A DNA stretch of 64,000 bases from Xylanibacter oryzae DSM 17970 (GTDB lineage Bacteria > Bacteroidota > Bacteroidia > Bacteroidales > Bacteroidaceae): NCBI RefSeq assembly GCF_000585355.1, contig NZ_KK073873.1, forward strand, positions 2,523,703-2,587,702, written 5' to 3'. Shown in pieces: positions 1-9,198 of the stretch (position 1 is its first letter; each line of letters starts with the position of its first letter). The notes under the pieces were generated by a model, which worked only from the letters and a program-made list of their open reading frames with translations, had not been told where the DNA came from and ran no database searches. Position numbers and translations under genes: made by a program.

Positions 1-1082
1 TCAGCTGTTCCATAACGAGCATAATACTCAGCTTTAAAGAATTCAATTTCAGATACAGTCAAAAGATAAACAGGAGAATTATATGTTATTGCAGGGCGGC
101 TAAAAGAAGTCGCATTATAAGCCTTTGATGTACTAAGGCTTGTACCAGAAACACTTCCTGCATATTTTGAGCTTCCATTAACTGCAAAGAATTTTGATAA
201 ACGAGGGTCTGTATAAGTTATATCACCTGATGCATCAGTTACTTGCATTGTTCCAACAATTGCTAAGTTAGCGATTGTATTATTTGTAGCTTTACCTGAA
301 GTAGAAAATTCTTCTGCAAAATATGGGTTATAGCTACCGCTTTGGTTTGCCCAACAACTAGAATATGCTACATCTGATGTAGGGAAATCATTTTCTGTAA
401 TAAGTGCAGATATCTGATTTTTTACATCATCTACATTTGATTCACGCATCAATATTTTCAGCTTCAAAGCTTTAGCAAATTTAATCCAACTGTCGGCCTT
501 GGCAGATGGGAATAAGAAATTTGTGCAAACAATATCTGAAGAAGAAGCTTTGCTTAATGCATCATCAAGTTCTTTTAATATACCAGTATATATTGTCTGG
601 CCATCATCAAATTTTGGTGTAGCATTATCAGAATTCAAGGCTTCTGTATATGGAACTTCACCATAGCAGTCTACCAATGTCTCGAAAACGAATGCACGTA
701 AGGTTGTAGCTGCAAGGTATGTACCCCATTCATTTTTGGCTGAAGATTTTGTTCTTATTGTCTCCAGATTCTTTAATGCACGGCTCATCAACTGATCATA
801 AGCATCATTACTACGAGTTGCATTCATTTGGAATTGCGAGAAATCCAAATAGTTACTGCTACCAAATTGCTGTGTATATTGCTGTGCATGGAATCCACCT
901 GCCATTCTTAAGAAACAACCATAGCTTCCAGCTAAATTCATCTCAGCGCCTGGCATCAACATAGAAGATGTCACATTATCCTCTGAAGGTGAATTTGGAT
1001 CTTGGTTAATATCCAAGTAATTATTACAAGACGTTGTTACAAGTCCTAGTAATATTGTTGATATTATCAATAATTTTTTCAT
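1..1082 (-). CDS. SusD/RagB-family glycan-binding lipoprotein, C-terminus beyond window edge
   Basis: About 360 codons are present. The gene starts with ATG at 1080-1082 and stays open to the window edge, so the C-terminus is missing. The protein opens with a lipoprotein signal peptide (MKKLLIIS, lipobox around TTSC, Cys19), followed by a LDINQDPNSP motif typical of the SusD-like subgroup of nutrient-binding outer-membrane lipoproteins. A FLRMAGGFHAQQY stretch and a later FLFPSAKADSWIKFAKALKLKILMR-like helix pair fit the TPR-like SusD core. It follows the SusC gene by 12 bases on the same strand, so the two are cotranscribed and form one SusCD importer lid and barrel. The substrate cannot be read from this part, and no enzyme of this locus is inside the window. 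Confidence 0.9.
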   Translation of the reverse strand, partial: MKKLLIISTILLGLVTTSCNNYLDINQDPNSPSEDNVTSSMLMPGAEMNLAGSYGCFLRMAGGFHAQQYTQQFGSSNYLDFSQFQMNATRSNDAYDQLMSRALKNLETIRTKSSAKNEWGTYLAATTLRAFVFETLVDCYGEVPYTEALNSDNATPKFDDGQTIYTGILKELDDALSKASSSDIVCTNFLFPSAKADSWIKFAKALKLKILMRESNVDDVKNQISALITENDFPTSDVAYSSCWANQSGSYNPYFAEEFSTSGKATNNTIANLAIVGTMQVTDASGDITYTDPRLSKFFAVNGSSKYAGSVSGTSLSTSKAYNATSFSRPAITYNSPVYLLTVSEIEFFKAEYYARYGTA

Positions 1083-1094
1083 ATCATTTCATTT

Positions 1095-4000
1095 TTAGAA
1101 TTTAACGCTGAGGTTACAACCAAATGTGCGGCAAGAAGGGTTAGCATAAAGCTCACCAAACTGTCCTTGAAGGTCTGTACCTGTTGTTGTTGTCTCAGGA
1201 TCAATATAATAGTTATCTTTAGCTGTCCATGTAAATACATTATTACAGAACAAAGACACTGTGATATCTGATAAAGATAAAGAACGAACCAAATGTCTTG
1301 GGAATGCATATGCCAAAGTTATATTACGCAATTTAACATAAGAACGATCAACTAGATAGAAGTAATCACCTTGTCCATTACCATAATCATTAAAATATGA
1401 CTGGTAACTTGAATTTGTCAAATAAATAGGTGTTGTATTCTCTGAATATGTATTACCATTAGCAACTACAGAATTCGGTATTACGAATGGACGGCGATCA
1501 TTGTATGTCGAGATTGTGCCGTTACCTGTAAACTGCATCAAATCTTTAGTACGTGAGAACATGTAACCACCTGCACGAATATCAAGAGCTGCGCTCAATG
1601 TAAATCCATAAGCAGAAAGAGCAGTCGTTACACCACCAGTCCACTTGTTATTCATATTCTTACCGGTATCCTCTACTGATGTACCTAAGACAGGTTGTCC
1701 ATTGGCATCAACTATCATCTTTCCATAATCAGCACTTTTCGGATCTGTTACCCTTTGCGGAAGATATGCATAGTACTCACCCATAGGTTTGCCTTCTTCT
1801 GCATACATATAAACTGCATGATTACCGGCAGAGAAGCTATAAATTGTTGTCTTTCCGCCCTCAAGACTTGAAGGCATTGACAATACTTTATTCTTATTGA
1901 CAGCAAAGTTTAAATTCAAATCCCATTTAAATTTAGCAGTCTTAATAGGAGTAGTTGTCAACAATAATTCGACACCACGGTTACGAACCTCACCAAAGTT
2001 AACTACCTTATATAAATAACCTGAAGAAGGATCTACCGGCAACTTAAAGATCTGATCTTTAGTTATTCTATTATAATAAGCTGCATCCAAACCTATACGG
2101 CCGCCAAAGAACTGAAGATTAAGACCAAGTTCTGTCTCAGATGTCATCTCTGGTTTCAATGTATTACTTGCTGCTGTACTAGCTGCCTGGAATGAGTTAG
2201 TACCATTCATTGGGAACTTTGAAACATCGTTGATATAGTATCCATCAGAATAAGCTTGTACGTAACGTACAGATGTATAGTATGGATCTGCATCATTACC
2301 AGTTTTACCATATGCCATACGCACTTTACCAAAAGTCAAGACATTGTTTTCTGGTAATACCTTTGTAAAGATCCAACTTAATGTTGCTCCTGGATAGAAG
2401 TAGCTGTTAGCATTGATTGGTAATGTTGAAGACCAGTCGTTACGTGCTGTAAGGTTTAAATACAACATCTCATTCCATCCGAAAGTAACATCTCCAAAAA
2501 GACCTACAAGACGGCGTTTTGACTGTTGTTCTTCAATAAGCTTCTTTGTTGCACCATTGCTCAAATCCCAAAATCCTGTAGGGAATGTAAGATTTGTTGT
2601 TTGGTTTCTGCTAACCGTGCTATAACGTTCATTAATACTCAAACCTGCAGTACCATTCAAATCTAAACGACCACCAAAAAACTTCTTTGCATAATTAGCA
2701 AGGAAATCATGATTAAGCTCATACTTACGCATATACTCTGTATAAACGTAACCTTCCTGATTCATACTACCAATTGCACTTGATTTGTAGCTAGATGATA
2801 TTTTGTCTGGGCCCAACAAAGAACCATCAATATCTATCTTTGGTACACCAATCTTCATATCATAATCTGTGTAGTCGAAACCGAAACGGTATGTAAGAGT
2901 CAAATCTTTTATTGGCTTAAAATCTGCCTGTATTTTACCATACACCTGTTTAGCGTCATTATGATTATAGTTATTTTCCAATGACCAATAAGGGTTAGTT
3001 ATTCCCCAAGGAGTAAAATAAGCCTCAGGAGTTCCAAAAGCAGATTGTGTATCCTTTAGGTATTTTGTGTCAATATCACGTGGGAATTCATAAAGTCCAT
3101 CAATAACAGATGTTCCTTGGAATGCACCAACCATATTTGTACTTGTTTTAGCGAAGTTAATAGAAGATGAAAGTTTCATCCAATTTGTAGCTTCATAACT
3201 TCCACGATATGCTAATGTATTACGTTTGTATGTATCTACATTTCCAGGCATGATACCATTATCGTCAGAATATGAGTATGACAAATAGTATGTAGTCTTA
3301 TTATCATTAGATACACCGCTTAATGCTATATCATGGTTTTGTGACCATCCTGTATCAAAGAAATTCTTTATGCTATTCTTTTTTGCAGAATAAGAATGTA
3401 GCATCTGTTGGTTATTCCATACAGGTCCGTAAACTTGTGTAGAACCGTCTAGAGCTGGTCCCCAAGAACCATTTTCTGTAAAAGTCTGCTTTCCATTCCA
3501 TCCCTGGCCAAACTCATTTTGGAAATCAGGAAGATAAGAAACAACGCGAGCTTGAACACCACCGTTATAAGTTATGGTGAAATTACGGCCATCGCCTTTC
3601 TTTCCAGATTTAGTTGTTATGACAATTACGCCATTAGAAGCACGGCTACCATAAAGTGCAGTAGCTGCAGCTCCTTTAAGGATAGTCATTGATTCTATAT
3701 CATCAGCTGATACATTTGATATACCACCGAGAGCTGCATCGTAGCCCTGGCGTACGTTTCCTCCGTTTTCAGCATCAAATGTAGTCTGCTGCATAGGTAC
3801 ACCATCAACAACATATAGAGGCTGATTACTTCCGTTTATAGAACCATAACCACGAATTATCACATTACTAGATGAACCTGGCTGAGAAGATGTAGACTGA
3901 ATCTGTACACCTGCTACCTTACCTGCCAATGAACTAGTTACGTCTGTATTACGTGCTTCGGTCAACTCCTCATTTTTCAATGTTGTTGCTGAATAACCTA

Positions 4001-4358
4001 AGGTTCTCTGCTGTCGAGTAATACCCATTGCAGTTACTACAACTTCATTAAGCTGATTCGCATCAGACTGTAACTCTATCTTAACGTTAGGTGCAATTCC
4101 TACAACTTTGGTCTTGTAACCTAGGTAAGACACTCTTAAATTCTTTGCATTAGCTGGAACTCCTGTAATAGAGAATGTTCCATCTACATTTGTTGCCGTG
4201 CCCATTCTGCTGCCATCAACGACAACAGAGGCTCCAATTACTGGTTCTCCATCTTCAGATGAAATGACAGTACCCGTAACTGTACGAGTTTGTGCCATTG
4301 CACTTCCTACAAAGACGAGGAGACATGCCAATAACAAAAGTGAAACTTTTTTCTTCAT
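1095..4358 (-). CDS. SusC/RagA-family TonB-linked outer membrane protein
   Basis: A 1,087-residue TonB-dependent transporter of normal SusC length. In order it has a signal peptide (MKKKVSLLLL, cleavage near AMAQ), a carboxypeptidase-D-like regulatory domain (residues about 25-100, GTVISSEDGEPVIGASV), a TonB-box-like segment NEVVVTAMG, a plug with the family motif YVVDGVPM and GAAATALYGSRASNGVI, and a C-terminal 22-strand barrel ending in VKF with a terminal aromatic. It carries glycan oligomers across the outer membrane together with the SusD lipoprotein 12 bases downstream. A well-formed Bacteroidota promoter lies about 50 bases upstream of its ATG. No hybrid two-component sensor or sigma/anti-sigma pair adjoins it, so its regulator is probably encoded to the left of the window. 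Confidence 0.95.
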   Translation of the reverse strand: MKKKVSLLLLACLLVFVGSAMAQTRTVTGTVISSEDGEPVIGASVVVDGSRMGTATNVDGTFSITGVPANAKNLRVSYLGYKTKVVGIAPNVKIELQSDANQLNEVVVTAMGITRQQRTLGYSATTLKNEELTEARNTDVTSSLAGKVAGVQIQSTSSQPGSSSNVIIRGYGSINGSNQPLYVVDGVPMQQTTFDAENGGNVRQGYDAALGGISNVSADDIESMTILKGAAATALYGSRASNGVIVITTKSGKKGDGRNFTITYNGGVQARVVSYLPDFQNEFGQGWNGKQTFTENGSWGPALDGSTQVYGPVWNNQQMLHSYSAKKNSIKNFFDTGWSQNHDIALSGVSNDNKTTYYLSYSYSDDNGIMPGNVDTYKRNTLAYRGSYEATNWMKLSSSINFAKTSTNMVGAFQGTSVIDGLYEFPRDIDTKYLKDTQSAFGTPEAYFTPWGITNPYWSLENNYNHNDAKQVYGKIQADFKPIKDLTLTYRFGFDYTDYDMKIGVPKIDIDGSLLGPDKISSSYKSSAIGSMNQEGYVYTEYMRKYELNHDFLANYAKKFFGGRLDLNGTAGLSINERYSTVSRNQTTNLTFPTGFWDLSNGATKKLIEEQQSKRRLVGLFGDVTFGWNEMLYLNLTARNDWSSTLPINANSYFYPGATLSWIFTKVLPENNVLTFGKVRMAYGKTGNDADPYYTSVRYVQAYSDGYYINDVSKFPMNGTNSFQAASTAASNTLKPEMTSETELGLNLQFFGGRIGLDAAYYNRITKDQIFKLPVDPSSGYLYKVVNFGEVRNRGVELLLTTTPIKTAKFKWDLNLNFAVNKNKVLSMPSSLEGGKTTIYSFSAGNHAVYMYAEEGKPMGEYYAYLPQRVTDPKSADYGKMIVDANGQPVLGTSVEDTGKNMNNKWTGGVTTALSAYGFTLSAALDIRAGGYMFSRTKDLMQFTGNGTISTYNDRRPFVIPNSVVANGNTYSENTTPIYLTNSSYQSYFNDYGNGQGDYFYLVDRSYVKLRNITLAYAFPRHLVRSLSLSDITVSLFCNNVFTWTAKDNYYIDPETTTTGTDLQGQFGELYANPSCRTFGCNLSVKF

Positions 4359-4406
4359 AAATTCTCTCTCTTTTAAAAATTTTACCTTAAATAATTATTT
4401 TCGATG

Positions 4407-4438
4407 CAAAATTATATAATTTTTATTCTACAACCAAA
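4407..4438 (-). promoter_or_regulatory. Promoter of the leftward susC/susD pair
   Basis: Read on the minus strand there is TTTG at 4438-4435, then exactly 20 bases, then TAATTTTG at 4414-4407. This matches the Bacteroidota housekeeping consensus (-33 TTTG, 19-21 nt, -7 TAnnTTTG). It predicts a 5' leader of about 45 nt before the SusC ATG. Confidence 0.75.
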
Positions 4439-4831
4439 GATAATTTGAAAAAAGTGCATTTTTATCCTCATTTTTATGTTAAAAATACCACATCCTTGGT
4501 ATATTACCAACTTTTTGATAACTAAAAATGATTTTAAGTTACGAATTGGTAGTTGTGTATTTGTATATTTAATGCATAATAATATTCATTTTATAGCATA
4601 TATTGAATAATAACAGATTATTGTTTCATTTTCTCGTCTCAAACGTAAAATTGTAAAAATTGTTATTAACTAAATATTATTAAATGCTGTAAAACTACAT
4701 AAAAAAGTAGCATTTTATATCATTTGTCTTTTAATTAGATTTATTGTTCTTATTCCATTTTATTGAAAGATAGTTGCCATAAAATATCTCGCCAATAAGG
4801 CACAATATCAATTATATCAAAAGAAAATTCG

Positions 4832-5565
4832 TTTTGCTTTCAACCGATATCTAACACACTTACTATCAGTTCGTTTGGCTGAAGGCAACTTCCAGGCTAA
4901 TGTGTTTACAGAATTTTGCCTGACTCTTTTAAACCTTATCCCTAATATTGGTGGTTCTTATTCAATTTAGTTGAAAGGAAGGGCTCCGTTAGTATTTTTG
5001 ATTATTCAGCAATTCTGAAAAGAAGTTTGTTATAAAAAATACCACTATACCACTAACCCTGTGTTTATAGGCTTTTACCTATTATCAAAATGACACAAAA
5101 TGACACTCAAATACCACTTATATACCACTTTTTTTTCATAGTGGTATATAAGTGGTATTTTGTGGTAAACGCGTTCTACTAGCTGCTCTGTATAGTGTTT
5201 ATATTCAATGATTTATGAATATGGTGACATAGTGGTATTTTTTTTATTAAAAATCACAGCGATATTTCTAAAATAGAACTGTTAGCGATGCAAAACGTAT
5301 GCCTTTAACTCATTTTTAGGGCTACTTTTACTCCGAAGCATAGCTTTACTGATATAAAAGCTATGCTCCAAGTGGTCTAACTCAATGCTTTTGCATAGTA
5401 GAAAGATAGCTAAGACAAGGTAAAAGCTATGCTCCAGAGTGACAGTCTGGTGCCATCTGATGAAAACGCCTGCAAAACAAGACATAGAGTAAAGAGACTA
5501 CTAAGAAGTTGCCTTCAGCCAAACGAACTGATAGTAAGTGTGTTAGCTATCGGTTGAAAGCAAAA
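4832..5565. repeat. 61-bp inverted repeat enclosing a 612-bp segment
   Basis: The left arm is 4832-4892 and the right arm 5505-5565. One is the reverse complement of the other with a single mismatch (GATATCTAAC on the left against GATAGCTAAC on the right). The outer flanks are unrelated. No transposase or recombinase lies between the arms. The arms could be two copies of a dispersed intergenic element, the ends of a small non-autonomous element, or recombination sites for a segment that can invert. Confidence 0.85.
5109..5160. repeat. Perfect 20-bp stem hairpin of TACCAC/GTGGTA words
   Basis: The arms 5109-5128 and 5141-5160 are exact reverse complements around a T-rich 12-base loop. TACCAC or GTGGTA words recur on both sides (about 5039, 5048, 5161, 5229). 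The role is not known; a protein-binding operator or an RNA hairpin are both possible. Confidence 0.8.
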
Positions 5566-5577
5566 TAGAAATTAAAT

Positions 5578-5625
5578 TAGCTAAAACGATGAAACTTTTT
5601 GCAGAAAGTTTCATCGTTTTAGCTA
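5578..5625 (-). terminator. Long perfect hairpin downstream of the GH2 gene
   Basis: A 21-bp perfect stem (5578-5598 with 5605-5625) and a 6-base loop lie 73 bases beyond the GH2 stop codon. The position suits transcription termination of the leftward operon. There is no clean T-tract directly after the stem, so a role in mRNA 3'-end stability is equally possible. Confidence 0.55.
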
Positions 5626-5697
5626 TTAATAATGCAGACCATAAATACTTGAAGTGACCTTACACCTAAATATATTACCGGTTATAACTAAGAAAGA

Positions 5698-8556
5698 TTA
5701 TTCGTAAGATATATTCTTCAGTTCATTGATCTTTTCCGAATTAGCTCTATTGGTCAGACTATTCAATAATGAACGCAAAGTGACATTATAACCAGGATTG
5801 AATTTATCTGAATGCATATACTTTAAAATACTTTCATATAATTGTCTTGTCTCTTTATATTCTGATTTCATGCTGAGTTCTGACATGCACACGAGTAATT
5901 TGCCCTTACCCACAGAAAACTCGAAGATAAGTCCCAGACGGTGGTTACGCTCTATGTTGTCTATTACCTGGACGATAGGTTTATAGTCTGTCTTTAGTCC
6001 GTCAAGAATAAGCGGGTGACTTTGTTTTATGATAGGGAACCATTGCCAGTTAGTATGCATCTCAGTCGGGAAATCTACGAATATAGGGTGTGTAGGATCT
6101 GTCAATATACCAAGTGTACCCGGTGATACAGGCCTTTTATTATTATTGCTGATTGTCTTGAACATACGATAGTTCCAATAGTCGGTCTGGAATAGCCCGC
6201 CAACAGTATTTCCTACAAACTGTGTAGAATCGGGCATTAAGAGCACTTTTGCACCTCTTTCTAGTTTCTTGCCTATTTCGTCTGTAATCTTAGATGTAAT
6301 TATTATTCCTTTCTCAAGTTGCTTTGCATCTGTCTGCATTGGGTAGAACCATATAGGATAAGTATTTCGGTACTGAGTACCATCTATGTTTAAAGACAGT
6401 GTATATCTACCTGCCTGTTTCACAGAAACTTTTGACGATATTTTACCGGCATTGAATAGTCCTATACTATCATTAGGTATAGCAAAAGAACCTTTATCAT
6501 ATGTATTACCTTTAGTATCGGTTATTCTCCATGACATCGATTTATCCTGTAATGATTGTTCAGTATAATTTGCAATCTGTATATTGAAGTCTAAGACATC
6601 TCCATCATTATAAGTATAACCCTTCGCGTTAAGCAAAGGAACAACCGGAGAACACCACTGACGGAACTCTTCGGGAGTGGTAAGACCCTTACTTTGCATG
6701 AAAGCATCCAATATTCCTATATAAGCAGAACCCTGACCCGGATAATCTTGCAAGTCGAGAAGATGGAATCCACCCATGTTGCGAGTACGAAGATCCATCT
6801 CGATGTCTGCTTTGTACAGTTCTACACTCCACAAGCCTGATGCTTTATGGAAATCTGCAGCCTGCGACAGCATGCCAGCCTTGTCCAGTCGTGAACGGAA
6901 CACCTCCATATTATAAGGATATAGAACACCTGTGTATTTTTTTATTTCATTATAGTCAGGATATGTCTGAAACTGTGCTGTCTCATGACTTATCACCGGC
7001 ATAGGACATGCGCCTATAGCCTTGTCAAAGTTAGTTACAGTATTAGGATATTCATGATTTATGAGTCCACCATCTGCTACATCCGAGAAAGCAAATGAGC
7101 CACGCACATGTGTATTGTATTCACCATACTTTTCTCCGCCTACCCGGCATGTAGTAAAATAGTCCATACCTTCTTTATAACCCTGATATCCAAGATAGAA
7201 ATTTGATCCAAAAGTATATAGTATTTTATTGTCAATAGTTCTAAACGAATCTACGAAACTCTTCATAGTAGGTATGTCACCCCAGAGTTCGTTGCCTAAA
7301 GCCATCATTACAAACGAAGGATGATTGCGATACGCCTTGATCATATTCATGCCTTCTTTCTTAAGAAACGACATAAGATAATTGTCACTCTTATTAAAAT
7401 CTCCCCAGAACGGCAATTCAGGCTGCAGATACACACCTTCTATATCAGCCGCTTCGAAACACGCCTCTGGTGGGCACCATGAATGAAAGCGGTAATGATT
7501 TATACCATACTGTTTAGCTATCTGAAAATACTTGCGCCATGAATCTACATCCATAGCTGTATGAGCCGTAAGAGGAAATACGCATGCATCATGTTTGCCA
7601 CGCAGGAATGTTTCATGTCCATTTACATAGAAATGGTGTCCATTGGCTTTAAAGTCACAGAATCCAAATGTTGACGATATACTGTCTGCTCCATCTATCT
7701 CAACATTAAGTTGATATAGTGATGGATGGAACTCGCTCCATAATTGTGGATCGGTAACCGTAAACTTTGTTTTAAACTCATTCTCGCTATTTTTATTTGC
7801 AAGCCATTTGACCTCAATTGGTTTAATGGCAGATTTACCATTAGGATCTAATACACTCAAGCTAATATGTCTGTTCTTCTTTATGTTGCCATCAATGTTG
7901 AAAGATACAGCAACACTTCCATCAGAAGCACTTGGTATAACTACAAGATTTGTGATATGCTGTTTACTTATAGCTTCGACGTACATTTTACCGATTATAC
8001 CGTTCCAATTTGTCTGGGTGTCTTCTGTATAAGCATGTGAGTTGCTAAGTAACTGTTTGGGCACAGAGTTACCATTATCCACCATCACAGCAAGAGTATG
8101 CTTGCCTGGCTTCATATAGTTTGTAAGATTATATGTCTGTGCTATTGTGATATCATCATTATGCCCTACTTTCTTGCCATCTACAAACACTATAGTAGGT
8201 TTGGTACGTTCAAGATAAAGTATTATGTCCTTGCCTTTGAAACTAGCAGGTATTACTATATCCTTTTTATACCACGCCTTACCAAAATAAGAAAACAGTC
8301 GTGATAGATGTGTGGTCTCTTCTTTATTAGTTAAAGGTATACCTTTCTTATTAGTATCGGTAGTTCCGGGAAGAATAACTTCCTCATTAAATATTGAAAT
8401 GGGATAATTCAGGGATATTCCTGTAGAATCAGGATCAAGTGCAAACTGCCACCTGCCTTGCAAATCTATTTGTTGTCGATACCTATTTTGGGCTGAAACC
8501 GAAAATACTATTACCATGAATGATAACAGGAATAATGTCTTTTTCATAATCATCAT
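5698..8556 (-). CDS. Secreted GH2-type glycoside hydrolase (beta-galactosidase/beta-glucuronidase-like)
   Basis: A 952-residue exported enzyme. The signal peptide MKKTLFLLSFMVIVFSVSAQ is followed by a galactose-binding-like jelly-roll domain (LYLERTKPTIVFVDGKKVG), an immunoglobulin-like sandwich and a TIM barrel. Within the barrel, YRFHSWCPPEACFEAAD and MALGNELWGD resemble GH2 signatures. Glu423 in GNEL is the likely acid/base, and Glu525 in ISHET the candidate nucleophile; the spacing of about 100 is longer than in LacZ. Three in-frame ATGs (8556, 8553, 8547) compete as start; the MKK start at 8547 gives the most typical signal peptide. It follows rnhB by 34 bases but has no functional link to it. 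It carries no SusCD partner, so it acts either alone or with genes elsewhere. The exact sugar specificity is unknown. Confidence 0.8.
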   Translation of the reverse strand: MMIMKKTLFLLSFMVIVFSVSAQNRYRQQIDLQGRWQFALDPDSTGISLNYPISIFNEEVILPGTTDTNKKGIPLTNKEETTHLSRLFSYFGKAWYKKDIVIPASFKGKDIILYLERTKPTIVFVDGKKVGHNDDITIAQTYNLTNYMKPGKHTLAVMVDNGNSVPKQLLSNSHAYTEDTQTNWNGIIGKMYVEAISKQHITNLVVIPSASDGSVAVSFNIDGNIKKNRHISLSVLDPNGKSAIKPIEVKWLANKNSENEFKTKFTVTDPQLWSEFHPSLYQLNVEIDGADSISSTFGFCDFKANGHHFYVNGHETFLRGKHDACVFPLTAHTAMDVDSWRKYFQIAKQYGINHYRFHSWCPPEACFEAADIEGVYLQPELPFWGDFNKSDNYLMSFLKKEGMNMIKAYRNHPSFVMMALGNELWGDIPTMKSFVDSFRTIDNKILYTFGSNFYLGYQGYKEGMDYFTTCRVGGEKYGEYNTHVRGSFAFSDVADGGLINHEYPNTVTNFDKAIGACPMPVISHETAQFQTYPDYNEIKKYTGVLYPYNMEVFRSRLDKAGMLSQAADFHKASGLWSVELYKADIEMDLRTRNMGGFHLLDLQDYPGQGSAYIGILDAFMQSKGLTTPEEFRQWCSPVVPLLNAKGYTYNDGDVLDFNIQIANYTEQSLQDKSMSWRITDTKGNTYDKGSFAIPNDSIGLFNAGKISSKVSVKQAGRYTLSLNIDGTQYRNTYPIWFYPMQTDAKQLEKGIIITSKITDEIGKKLERGAKVLLMPDSTQFVGNTVGGLFQTDYWNYRMFKTISNNNKRPVSPGTLGILTDPTHPIFVDFPTEMHTNWQWFPIIKQSHPLILDGLKTDYKPIVQVIDNIERNHRLGLIFEFSVGKGKLLVCMSELSMKSEYKETRQLYESILKYMHSDKFNPGYNVTLRSLLNSLTNRANSEKINELKNISYE

Positions 8557-8590
8557 ATATTATTGCAGGCATAGATAACCAGCCTGATTA

Positions 8591-9196
8591 TTATTTGAAT
8601 TCAAAACTTAGTTGTCCGTCTCCTAAAAGGTTATAACTTTTACGATGTAATGGGGTTATCCCATATTGTTTTATAGCTGCCCGATGTTTCTTTGTAGGAT
8701 ATCCTTTATTTGATTTCCAGTCATACTGAGGATATTGTTCGGCAAGTTCATCCATATAATCATCCCTGAATGTCTTTGCCAATATACTCGCGGCTGCTAT
8801 AGATAGATATTTGCCATCACCTTTTACAATAGTAGTATGAGGCAAATCTCTGTATTTCTTAAAACGGTTACCGTCTACTATCACTGCCTCCGGCCTGACT
8901 TTAAGTTGGTCGAGAGCCCTGTGCATAGCCAATATACTTGCATTAAGAATATTAATCTTATCAATTTCTTCGGCAGTTACTATCCCTACAGCCCACGCAA
9001 TGGCATCACGCTCTACGGTCTTACGCAGTTCGTAACGTTTCTTCGCCGACAGTTTCTTTGAATCATTAAGTTCGGGGTTATTATAGTCAGGAGGAAAAAT
9101 TACAGCTGCTGCATATACGCTACCGGCCAGACAGCCTCTTCCGGCTTCATCGCAACCAGCTTCAATTTTTCCTTCATAGAAATGACTTTCCAGCAT
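8591..9196 (-). CDS. rnhB: Ribonuclease HII
   Basis: A 201-residue cytoplasmic nuclease that cuts the RNA strand of RNA-DNA hybrids and starts removal of single ribonucleotides from DNA. The family signature CDEAGRGCLAG is at residues 15-25, with Asp16 and Glu17 as metal ligands. Further expected motifs are VDGNRF, KGDGKYLSIAAASILAK and the C-terminal NKGYPTKKH. The length is normal. It begins two bases after the sufS stop codon, so it is the last housekeeping gene of the suf transcript. The GH2 gene follows 34 bases later. Confidence 0.97.
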   Translation of the reverse strand: MLESHFYEGKIEAGCDEAGRGCLAGSVYAAAVIFPPDYNNPELNDSKKLSAKKRYELRKTVERDAIAWAVGIVTAEEIDKINILNASILAMHRALDQLKVRPEAVIVDGNRFKKYRDLPHTTIVKGDGKYLSIAAASILAKTFRDDYMDELAEQYPQYDWKSNKGYPTKKHRAAIKQYGITPLHRKSYNLLGDGQLSFEFK

Positions 9197-9198
9197 GG

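Larger units (their letters stand above)
4359..5697. other. 1.3-kb gene-free region rich in repeats
   Basis: No convincing gene lies here; the longest open frame (5282-5485, minus) is made of short internal repeats and has no recognisable product. The region holds the susC promoter (4407-4438), a 61-bp inverted repeat (4832-4892 and 5505-5565), a perfect 20-bp hairpin built from TACCAC words (5109-5160), further TACCACT words near 5039-5060 and 5229-5240, and a direct repeat of 15 bases (AAAAGCTATGCTCCA at 5356-5370 and 5422-5436) whose inverse occurs at 5338-5347. It ends with the terminator-like hairpin at 5578-5625. Confidence 0.7.

Noticed and set aside
4832..5565. Possible insertion sequence
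   Set aside because: The inverted repeats look like IS ends, but the enclosed 612 bp has no transposase-like frame and no target-site duplication could be seen.
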